Both the position numbers and the translations under genes were made by a program. DNA of 6,169 nucleotides from Promethearchaeota archaeon (GTDB taxonomy: Archaea; Asgardarchaeota; Lokiarchaeia; Sigyniarchaeales; SOKP01): positions 1-6,169 of the forward strand of contig JAEORV010000108.1 in assembly GCA_016840695.1 (NCBI GenBank). Direction: 5' to 3'. Shown piece after piece: positions 1 to 5,720 of this stretch (position 1 is the stretch's first letter; each line of letters begins with the position of its first letter). The notes beneath the pieces were generated by a model. That model ran no database searches. It worked only from the letters and a program-made list of their open reading frames with translations, and was not told where the DNA came from.

Positions 1-45
1 TAATATTTTTTGTAATGAAAAATTTTATTAAATACAAGTATTACT

Positions 46-80
46 AATATTATAATATTTTTTTTAGTAAATATAAAAAA
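46..80 (+). promoter_or_regulatory. Putative archaeal TATA-type promoter of the 140-aa gene
   Basis: This is an extremely AT-rich stretch with TATA-like elements (ATTATAATATTTTT around 51-64 and GTAAATATAAAA around 67-78) just ahead of the ATG at 92. Archaeal TATA boxes lie about 25 bases before the transcription start, so either element would give a leaderless or very short-leader message. The whole region is AT-rich, which makes the exact box uncertain. Confidence 0.35.
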
Positions 81-91
81 TGTGAATTGAA

Positions 92-514
92 ATGGCTGAA
101 GAATTTAAAAACATAATTGATACGTCCTACGATAAGGGAATTACGCCTTTTTGGATTTACACCCCCGATTATATCTATGGGATGATACCCGCTGATGCAA
201 ACGGCGATCGCTGGGTTGAAGTTTCGTATACTTTCGAGGATCCCGACGAACCGCTATACAAAACCGAGAGAAATGCTGATCTAAGCTTTCAATTTCTTTT
301 AGGAGAAGAATTAGGGAAGGGAGTGTCCGGTTACGTTGAAGATTTCAAGGTTATTACCATTAAGGAGTTCGCCAAAGGACTTGAAGGAAAATCAGGTTCG
401 GAAAAAATCCAAGCTCTTACCGCAGAATTAATAAACAACACTAGTACTTACTCTGCGAATTTTCCAATAATTAAAAGCAAGGACGATTTAGGAAAATTAA
501 AAGAAAAACTTTAA
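92..514 (+). CDS. Hypothetical protein, 140 aa, soluble and acidic
   Basis: I do not recognise this protein. It has no signal peptide, membrane helix or cysteine. The N-terminal half is rich in aromatic residues (PFWIYTPDYIYGMIP at residues 19-33), followed by RWVEVSYTFEDPDEPLY at 40-56, which reads like alternating beta strands. The C-terminal third (from about residue 90) is lysine- and glutamate-rich and looks helical, ending in KDDLGKLKEKL. The overall pattern suggests a small alpha/beta cytoplasmic protein. The ATG at 92 is the natural start: the upstream sequence is very AT-rich, with a TATA-like stretch within about 25 bases and only a weak GTGA before the start, so the mRNA may have a very short leader. 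The gene stands alone, convergent with the transporter gene to its right. Its codons look ordinary and well balanced, so I believe it is a real gene, but its function is unknown. Confidence 0.7.
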   Translation: MAEEFKNIIDTSYDKGITPFWIYTPDYIYGMIPADANGDRWVEVSYTFEDPDEPLYKTERNADLSFQFLLGEELGKGVSGYVEDFKVITIKEFAKGLEGKSGSEKIQALTAELINNTSTYSANFPIIKSKDDLGKLKEKL

Positions 515-568
515 ACTTTCATCTATATGGCTCCTTTCTATAACGCAATTCACTTGAAAATAAATAGG

Positions 569-580
569 AAAAAAATATAA
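569..580 (-). terminator. Possible T-tract terminator after the transporter gene
   Basis: On the - strand a run of seven T (575-569) lies about 30 bases beyond the transporter stop codon. Archaeal RNA polymerase can terminate at oligo-T without a hairpin, and no stem is evident here. The convergent + gene ends at 514 and has no comparable T-run in this gap. Confidence 0.35.
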
Positions 581-605
581 TAATAATATAATTAAAATAG
601 TTTTG

Positions 606-2021
606 TTATAGTCTATTTATATCCTCTAACATCTTCTTATCGCTTAAAATGCTTTCCCTTTTCTTTTGGTGGACCTCTTCGAGCTGTTTTCCTAGCTCTG
701 CTAATTTTTCCCCGTCTAATGGAAAGGTGTAGATAAATATTAAGCTTATCAGTACGAAGATGTTTACTATGCCGTAGAATATGAATTTAATTCCTAGCAC
801 TGCATCGGGGGACTGACTTGCTATTGTTGTTGTTCCAGGGACATAATTGGTAGCAATTAATACTGCGAATGCAATTAAGGGTCCAATTGACTCTGCCCAT
901 CTAGTGAGTAAAGCATTTACTCCATAAAACATGGTTTCACGCCGATAACCATATTTAACTTCGTCTTCATCGATTGGGAGTGTTTGCATCAAGACTCCAA
1001 ATACTCCTGCACCTCCAAAGATTGTAGAGAATATGAGTCCTGGCCACATGATAATTTCTAATGCAGGATTCGCAATAATAACCAGGAGTAACAAACCTCC
1101 AACGCCTTGTATCGTGCCGAACGTTAACATGAGCTTTTTAAAACCATACTTAGGTCTTAACTTCATGCACATTATGTTAGATCCAAAACCAATAAAGATT
1201 GCCGTGAAAAAATAGAATGCAGCGCTTCCCTGACCTAATAACATTAATAATATGTAAAGATATGTTAGCTGTATTGAAGATATTAGAGTTCTAAAGAAAT
1301 TATATCCCACCCAAGACATGAATGACTTAGATTTTATTGTTTGCTTTACTGCTGTTAAAATCGGAGGGCTTCTGTCTTTCTGATATTCTGGAGTTTCTTT
1401 AGAGAATTTAACAACTAGAAAATAGCAAATTAAACTCACGATTGCCGCGAATATGTTAAATACACGAAAGGTATCGTTATTCCCTGCCATATCAGGCACC
1501 CCCATTATTAATATGGCTGGAATAAGAGCTAAAATTGAACCTAAGAAGTTAATTTTAGCACGTTCACCTAAATCAGAAGTCATATCGGGTAATAATGCCA
1601 TCCATGTCATGATAACAATGTTTGAAAGCGTGTCGAACATGCACATCGTAATGACAAAGTAGAGAAACAAAATAAATTGGTTTGCAGCGCTTTGATCCAG
1701 TGGAATTCCCCAAGGAATCCACATGAGAATAAATATAACAACAAAAATAGGACTTGTATATTTAATGAATACTAAACGCCGGCTTCCCCATTTTTCTGCA
1801 TTAGTATTATCGGACCAGTAACCGATTAATGGATCGTTAATCGTATTAACTATCATATAAATGATCATTCCCAATACGATATACATTGCGCTAAGTCCCA
1901 TAGCTTCCCAATAAAACTTCATGTACGCCAATCGAAAAATTCCTCCCAGCAATGTCAGCGGAATCGTGCCGCTGACATACCCAAAAACTTGCTTTCCAGG
2001 TAATTTATCTTCAGTTACCAT
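606..2021 (-). CDS. MFS transporter of the GPH (glycoside-pentoside-hexuronide) cation symporter type
   Basis: This is a polytopic membrane protein of 471 residues, the usual length for GPH symporters, which bring in sugars or glycosides with Na+ or H+. The family signature NDPLIGYWSDNT, followed by WGSRR, lies at residues 62-82, the loop between helices 2 and 3. The equivalent central pattern LPDMTSDLGERAKI is at 144-157. The second-half motif DEDEVKYGYRRETMFYG is at 351-367, followed by the helix containing WAESIGP. About twelve hydrophobic segments can be read between residues 15 and 433, with a cytoplasmic loop near 205-235. The charged tail (435-471) looks helical and may form a coiled coil. 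The ATG at 2021 begins just before the first family-like segment, and a TATA-like box lies about 30 bases upstream. The substrate cannot be read from sequence: no glycosidase or sugar kinase lies next to it. Family assignment is firm, specificity is not. Confidence 0.9.
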   Translation of the reverse strand: MVTEDKLPGKQVFGYVSGTIPLTLLGGIFRLAYMKFYWEAMGLSAMYIVLGMIIYMIVNTINDPLIGYWSDNTNAEKWGSRRLVFIKYTSPIFVVIFILMWIPWGIPLDQSAANQFILFLYFVITMCMFDTLSNIVIMTWMALLPDMTSDLGERAKINFLGSILALIPAILIMGVPDMAGNNDTFRVFNIFAAIVSLICYFLVVKFSKETPEYQKDRSPPILTAVKQTIKSKSFMSWVGYNFFRTLISSIQLTYLYILLMLLGQGSAAFYFFTAIFIGFGSNIMCMKLRPKYGFKKLMLTFGTIQGVGGLLLLVIIANPALEIIMWPGLIFSTIFGGAGVFGVLMQTLPIDEDEVKYGYRRETMFYGVNALLTRWAESIGPLIAFAVLIATNYVPGTTTIASQSPDAVLGIKFIFYGIVNIFVLISLIFIYTFPLDGEKLAELGKQLEEVHQKKRESILSDKKMLEDINRL

Positions 2022-2045
2022 ATAATCTCATTTTTTTGACATTTA

Positions 2046-2060
2046 TTCTTATTTAAAAAT
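2046..2060 (-). promoter_or_regulatory. Putative TATA box of the transporter gene
   Basis: Read on the - strand, this contains TTTTTAAATAAG (2059-2048), a good match to the archaeal TATA consensus. Its centre is near 2053, which would place transcription start near 2027, about 6 bases before the ATG at 2021. This suggests the transporter is transcribed separately from the 163-aa gene that ends 125 bases upstream of it. Confidence 0.5.
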
Positions 2061-2146
2061 TAATGAATCTATAAATGATACATGTTATCTTAAACTATCC
2101 TTATTTTGTTACATGGAATTATTAAAGGTACAATAAAAGTAGCAAA

Positions 2147-2638
2147 TCAGATGTACAAATTCTTTCTTTGGGGATGTTTTTTCGTGAATTCTTCATCAAT
2201 TCGTCGAGCCATTTGATAGCCGATGTTTGAATCTCGTTCTCCAATTACTTTTTTCAAGTAATCACCATGTTGCTGAGAATATTTTTCAATACCCGCTGCG
2301 ACGACATTTTGATCTTTCTTGATTGGCACCACCATGCCAAAGAGGCGAAGCATGTCGTCTGGAGATAACTTTTTACCAACTTTTGAATCGATGTCCTTGT
2401 CGATATTTCTTACATAACTCCCCATTGACAACGATGAGTAGGGTCCTAATTGTTTCGACTTTAACCAATACGCATCGGGTTTTTTCGTTATAAAAGTATC
2501 CAAGTTTCCATCGTCATCCTTCGAACCAATTACTCGCCAGTCTTTAGGGTCCTTATCGTAATCCTTCTTCATTTTCTTAACAACTGAAGAGACCGGTTTT
2601 ACTTTTAAATCATCTTCTTTATCTTGTTTACTTGTCAT
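2147..2638 (-). CDS. Hypothetical protein, 163 aa, strongly charged
   Basis: I do not recognise this protein. The first 35 residues are very rich in lysine and aspartate (VVKKMKKDYDKDPKDW) and are probably disordered. A more ordered part follows: WRVIGSKDDDGNLDTFITKKPDAYWLKSK (about 34-62) looks like a beta hairpin. Next come SMGSYVRNIDKDIDSKVGKKLSPDDMLRLFGMVVP (about 72-106) and a helical C-terminal half (107-155) ending in a basic HPQRKNLYI tail. It has no cysteine, signal peptide or membrane helix, so it should be cytoplasmic. The basic and acidic mix could suit nucleic-acid or protein binding, but no motif supports either. The ATG at 2638 is preceded by AGGGA only three bases away and by a TATA-like box. 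The gene is divergent from the GTPase gene across a 110-base gap. It is probably a real, lineage-restricted gene of unknown role. Confidence 0.65.
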   Translation of the reverse strand: MTSKQDKEDDLKVKPVSSVVKKMKKDYDKDPKDWRVIGSKDDDGNLDTFITKKPDAYWLKSKQLGPYSSLSMGSYVRNIDKDIDSKVGKKLSPDDMLRLFGMVVPIKKDQNVVAAGIEKYSQQHGDYLKKVIGERDSNIGYQMARRIDEEFTKKHPQRKNLYI

Positions 2639-2663
2639 GTTCCCTATAATATAAAAATCAAAT

Positions 2664-2676
2664 CAAGTATAAAAAC
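2664..2676 (-). promoter_or_regulatory. Putative TATA box of the 163-aa gene
   Basis: On the - strand this reads GTTTTTATACTTG. Its centre near 2670 predicts transcription start near 2644, about five bases before the ATG at 2638. It lies in the 110-base divergent gap shared with the GTPase gene. A second AT-rich element at 2648-2657 is too close to the start codon to fit as well. Confidence 0.4.
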
Positions 2677-2705
2677 ATAGAGATAAAATTCGCTAAGGAT
2701 ATAAA

Positions 2706-2734
2706 TTAAATAAAAAATCTCGACTTTTTTAAAT
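2706..2734 (+). promoter_or_regulatory. Putative promoter region of the small GTPase gene
   Basis: Two TATA-like elements are visible: TTAAATAAAA at 2706-2715 and TTTTTTAAATC at about 2725-2734. The first would give a transcript starting near 2735, ahead of the ATG at 2749. The second would start near 2755 and favour the in-frame ATG at 2776. The sequence alone cannot decide between them. Confidence 0.4.
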
Positions 2735-2748
2735 CTAGTTTTAAAATC

Positions 2749-3384
2749 ATGTATAAAACCGTCATTAGTAAAATCATGTTAATAGATAGTCTAAATAAAA
2801 CAGTTAACATTAAAATCGTTTATTATGGTCCTGCGTTATCAGGAAAGACTACTTCTTTAAAATCTCTGTTCAATCACTTCGGAAAGTTGGAAGACGTGAT
2901 TAGCATCGAGAATAGTGTTAATCGAACTCTTTTTTTTGATTATGGCACGATTATTTTTCAAAACGAGCATTGGAATTTAAAACTCCACATCTATTCCACG
3001 ACAGGACAAGATTTTTACATCATTACTCGACCTACCACGTTAAAAGCTATTGACGGAGTAATGTTTATCGTGGATTCTAATGAAGCGGCTTACGAGCGAA
3101 ATATTATTTCTTGGAACGAACTTCACTCGTATTTTAAAGATACAGTTCGAAATTTACCCATTGTAATATGCTTCAACAAGCAAGACATTCCAAATAAATT
3201 CGAATCCATGCGTTTCATGGAAGAAATTAATTATAATGACTGTAAAAACATCGTCGTAGAGTATACTATTGCTTTAAACGGTGAGGGAATTCTCACCTCT
3301 TTCGAAAACATGTTAAAATTAATATTACAAGATTTAACGCGTAGCGAAATGGTTGCAAGTGGAAGCACTTATTCTTTAAATTAA
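2749..3384 (+). CDS. MglA/Ras-like small GTPase, 211 aa
   Basis: This is a P-loop GTPase of the Ras-like superfamily, closest in style to the prokaryotic MglA/Rup type. The P-loop is GPALSGKTT at residues 27-35. The switch I threonine is probably T60 in NRTLFFDY. The G3 position reads STTGQ at 83-87, where Ras has DxxGQ: the metal-coordinating aspartate is replaced by serine, as in MglA, whose motif is TVPGQ, while the glutamine is kept. The RPTTLKAIDGVMFIVDS stretch (94-110) is typical of MglA. G4 is NKQD at 143-146, giving guanine specificity, and a G5-like ALNGEG lies at 175-180. There is no C-terminal prenylation cysteine and no membrane segment, so the protein is likely cytosolic or peripheral. 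MglA proteins act as polarity or trafficking switches with roadblock (MglB) partners, but no roadblock gene is in the window. The ATG at 2776 (M10) is an equally possible start. Family assignment is firm; the cellular role is unknown. Confidence 0.9.
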   Translation: MYKTVISKIMLIDSLNKTVNIKIVYYGPALSGKTTSLKSLFNHFGKLEDVISIENSVNRTLFFDYGTIIFQNEHWNLKLHIYSTTGQDFYIITRPTTLKAIDGVMFIVDSNEAAYERNIISWNELHSYFKDTVRNLPIVICFNKQDIPNKFESMRFMEEINYNDCKNIVVEYTIALNGEGILTSFENMLKLILQDLTRSEMVASGSTYSLN

Positions 3385-3403
3385 AAGCGTGCTTAAATAG
3401 AAA

Positions 3404-3418
3404 TTTTTTTAAAATATA
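3404..3418 (+). promoter_or_regulatory. T-run and TATA element between the GTPase and methyltransferase genes
   Basis: Seven T (3404-3410), 20 bases after the GTPase stop, can serve as an oligo-T terminator. The same tract runs into AAAATATA, giving TTTAAAATATA, a TATA-like box centred near 3412. It would start transcription near 3438, about 37 bases before the methyltransferase ATG. The two genes therefore look separately transcribed despite sharing a strand. Confidence 0.4.
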
Positions 3419-3474
3419 CATGCTATCCATTAATAGACCTTGTAATCTCAATTATGTAATAAAACTCTTAAAAA

Positions 3475-5316
3475 ATGAGAGAAATCGAAGATTTCCAAGA
3501 AAACTTTCAGCTCTTCAAATCATTTGAAGAATCTCTTGAAAAAGAGGATTTCAAAAAAGCTCGAGAATGCCTGAAATTAATCCAAACCGCTGAAGAATCG
3601 TTTTTAAACACTTATAGCCAGCGAAAAACCGAGGGAGTTTATTACACTAGCAGTGAAGTTTCAGATTTTATCGTTTCGCAGGCATTAATTCTTTTTTTAA
3701 ACAAAAAGCTTGAGGAAGATAAGGATATTGCTATTAAGTTTGAAAATATTGAAGAAATTTTGTATTCAAGTCAAGATATAAAACAAAAAGTTTACGATAT
3801 ATTAATCAATACTACGATTTGCGATCCTTCGTGTGGTTCGGGCGTATTCTTATTAATCGCAGCAGAAGTTATCTTTAATTTAATGAAGGAAATTAACCTT
3901 CAAATCAATATTATAGATGTTAAAGCTATAATCATTAAAAATCTTTATGGGTTTGACATTAACGAATTATCTATCAATTTAACTATGATGAAATTGGTTT
4001 CTTGGATGGACACAATCGAAGATAATGCCCTAGTCAAGGTGGCTTCATCTCTTAAATTACAATTTAAAGTCAAAAATAGTCTATTTATGAATATCTCGCC
4101 AAAGTATGATATAATCGTTGGAAATCCCCCATATGGAAATATTTTGACTAAAGAAGAAAAAGAACTCTTGAAAAATGAAGCCATATTTCATAATGATATT
4201 TATTGCGCTTTTTTATTGAAGCTAATAAATTGGAGCGATGGTGTCTTGAGTTTGTTGGTTCCAAAAAGTTTTCTAGTAAGACAAGGATATGTAAAATTTA
4301 GGAAGAAATTTCTCTCAAAAGCCAATTTATTGAGAATTTATGACATTGGACCCAACCTTTTTAAAAAAGCCACCAACGAAGTCCAGATAGTAATATACGA
4401 AAAAAAAGGAGAAGTAAGCAAGGATTTAAAGATTTACGATTATCCGTTAAACGAAGTAATCACGTTTCAATCCCAAATATTTGATTCTCTTTGCATGTGC
4501 TACAACAACAAGTGCTCAATGTGCGAAAATTCGAAAAAAATTTACGCATATACTCAATCAAAGAAATGTCCTTATTGTAATGCTGAAACTGTCGAGTTAA
4601 ATAGAATAAGAATTAAACCCTCAGAAGCTCAATTTAGATTAATTGAAAAAATTGAAGATATTGGAGATCTAAACTATTTAAATGTGAATGAATATCCAAA
4701 GATGATTAGAGGGGAAGAAGACAAAGGTTTGAAGCAAGTAAAGCGAATTTTAAGGGATGATTTGGGAGGTTCCTGCTTTTTCATCAATGCAAAAGAGGAT
4801 TTCAAGCATTATTATATTAAAAAGAATAAGTCCTTTAATATCGAAGAAATTGAAGATAAGACATTGAAAGGTAAGAATTACGAATATTACATGGGTTCTA
4901 GGCTACTAATTAAACACAATAACATAATTCCAGAAGCAATGTTCACGAAAGAACCTATTTGTTTTACCTCTTCTATTTATTCACTTCTACACGATGATGA
5001 AGGAGAATTAAAATACCTATGCGCTGTGTTAAATTCTTCGTTAATCAGGTTTTATTGCACTTACGGAATTAACAATCAAAAAGGCACCACGATTAACCTC
5101 AATCAATACATGATTCGACATTTACCAATTGTAAAACCCGATGAGCATGTTAGAAATGCTATTATTACAGGAGTGGATAAAATAATTCATGCACTACGAG
5201 AAAGTGATGGGTTTATTGCCGATTTCATCAATCAAGAAAAAAATAAAATAGACGATCATGTTTTCAATCTATATTCACTATCTAAAGAAGAGCAGGGTCT
5301 TCTGCGGAGTTTCTAA
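3475..5316 (+). CDS. TaqI-like adenine-N6 DNA methyltransferase, no nuclease domain seen
   Basis: This enzyme should transfer a methyl group from S-adenosylmethionine to N6 of adenine in a specific DNA site. Residues 1-50 are helical and charged. The catalytic domain then shows motif X as GVYYTSSEVSDFIV (54-67), motif I as DPSCGSGVF (117-125), the acidic ribose-binding motif as YGFDIN (158-163), and catalytic motif IV as NPPYG (217-221) preceded by YDIIVG. The segment GVLSLLVPKSFLVRQGY (256-272) is typical of Eco57I/TaqI-type enzymes. Residues 340-368 hold six cysteines, including CSMC and CPYC, a likely zinc knuckle. About 375-550 resembles the TaqI-like specificity domain, with YLCAVLNSSLIRFY (514-527) and RHLPIV (548-553). 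The end, VFNLYSLSKEEQGLL, is also family-like. With 613 residues and only about 50 before motif X, there is no room for the nuclease of type IIG enzymes, and no restriction gene is adjacent. An in-frame TAA at 3460 bars a far-upstream start. The recognition site is unknown. Confidence 0.9.
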   Translation: MREIEDFQENFQLFKSFEESLEKEDFKKARECLKLIQTAEESFLNTYSQRKTEGVYYTSSEVSDFIVSQALILFLNKKLEEDKDIAIKFENIEEILYSSQDIKQKVYDILINTTICDPSCGSGVFLLIAAEVIFNLMKEINLQINIIDVKAIIIKNLYGFDINELSINLTMMKLVSWMDTIEDNALVKVASSLKLQFKVKNSLFMNISPKYDIIVGNPPYGNILTKEEKELLKNEAIFHNDIYCAFLLKLINWSDGVLSLLVPKSFLVRQGYVKFRKKFLSKANLLRIYDIGPNLFKKATNEVQIVIYEKKGEVSKDLKIYDYPLNEVITFQSQIFDSLCMCYNNKCSMCENSKKIYAYTQSKKCPYCNAETVELNRIRIKPSEAQFRLIEKIEDIGDLNYLNVNEYPKMIRGEEDKGLKQVKRILRDDLGGSCFFINAKEDFKHYYIKKNKSFNIEEIEDKTLKGKNYEYYMGSRLLIKHNNIIPEAMFTKEPICFTSSIYSLLHDDEGELKYLCAVLNSSLIRFYCTYGINNQKGTTINLNQYMIRHLPIVKPDEHVRNAIITGVDKIIHALRESDGFIADFINQEKNKIDDHVFNLYSLSKEEQGLLRSF

Positions 5317-5704
5317 TACTTTCCATCAGATTTTTTATCAAAATAAACACAAGAAATCCAATCACAACTCCTATTATATCGATGAATACATCAAATAAGT
5401 CAAAATATCTGTTGGGTACGAAATATTGATGAATCTCATCGACTATTGCATATATTACTGTAAAGGATATAACGAATTTCATATTAAACTTGTGAAAGTA
5501 TCCATAGGCAACGAAAAAGGACAAACCGGCAAATTCGCACATATGGAGGATAATATTAATGTCAATAAGGCTCGGTGAACCCGGAGGACCAGGTGGTAAG
5601 GGATTTGGCAGGGAAGAAAAATAAAATATCAACACCGCAATTACTATTGCAGGAACTAACTTTATATAATCAGTTAAACTCCAGTCATTTTTGGTATCAT
5701 TCAA
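5282..5704 (-). CDS. VanZ-like family membrane protein, 140 aa
   Basis: This is a small integral membrane protein with four hydrophobic segments at about residues 14-31, 51-70, 76-96 and 103-124. It carries the VanZ-like family landmarks: SSLPNP after helix 1, HMCEFAGLSFF (54-64) with the conserved His and Glu, DEIHQYFVPNR (89-99), and DVFIDIIGVVIG (105-116). VanZ gave the family its name through teicoplanin resistance in enterococci; the biochemical role of most members, including archaeal ones, is unknown, so no resistance function should be assumed. The proline- and glycine-rich loop PNPLPPGPPGSP (33-44) between helices 1 and 2 is distinctive. The start is TTG at 5704; no ATG precedes helix 1 in this frame, and GAGG at 5718-5715 is a suitable ribosome binding site. 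It follows the DUF6125-like gene by 12 bases, so they probably form an operon. Its last 35 bases overlap the convergent methyltransferase gene. Confidence 0.88.
   Translation of the reverse strand: MNDTKNDWSLTDYIKLVPAIVIAVLIFYFSSLPNPLPPGPPGSPSLIDINIILHMCEFAGLSFFVAYGYFHKFNMKFVISFTVIYAIVDEIHQYFVPNRYFDLFDVFIDIIGVVIGFLVFILIKNLMESIRNSAEDPALL
5331..5336 (+). terminator. Possible oligo-T terminator of the methyltransferase gene
   Basis: A run of six T lies 14 bases after the methyltransferase stop codon. It sits inside the 3' part of the VanZ-like gene, read antisense. No hairpin precedes it, as expected for archaeal intrinsic termination. Confidence 0.3.
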
Positions 5705-5713
5705 ATATCGAGA

Positions 5714-5720
5714 TCCTCAC
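5714..5720 (-). promoter_or_regulatory. Shine-Dalgarno-like site for the VanZ-like gene (decides a TTG start)
   Basis: On the - strand GTGAGGA (5720-5714) overlaps the stop codon of the upstream gene and ends about ten bases before TTG at 5704. It resembles the anti-16S complement GGAGGTGATC. This is one of the few plausible Shine-Dalgarno sites in the window, and it lies within an operon, where leaderless initiation is not possible. Confidence 0.45.

Noticed and set aside
515..605. Repeat or attachment-site-like AT-rich stretch between the convergent genes
   Set aside because: The ATAATAATATAATT pattern is simple AT-rich intergenic sequence; no direct or inverted repeat of useful length was seen.
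1033..1215. Open frame of 60 codons on +
   Set aside because: It lies antisense within the transporter gene, whose protein is clearly family-like along this stretch; it has no recognisable content or promoter.
1453..1662. Open frame of 69 codons on +
   Set aside because: It is also antisense to the transporter coding region and is a by-product of its codon pattern.
3385..3474. GTPase and methyltransferase as one operon or a joint defence system
   Set aside because: They share a strand, but a 90-base gap holds an oligo-T run and a new TATA-like box, and I know of no functional link between these families.
3420..3527. Short frame beginning ATGCTATCC upstream of and overlapping the methyltransferase start
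   Set aside because: It has about 35 codons, lies in another phase, has no ribosome binding site and no recognisable product; a leader-peptide role would be speculation.
3945..4184. Open frame of 79 codons on -
   Set aside because: It is antisense to the methyltransferase motifs, including NPPYG, and shows no protein-like features.
5282..5704. Glycopeptide-resistance role from the VanZ name
   Set aside because: No other van gene is present, and most members of this family have no demonstrated resistance role.
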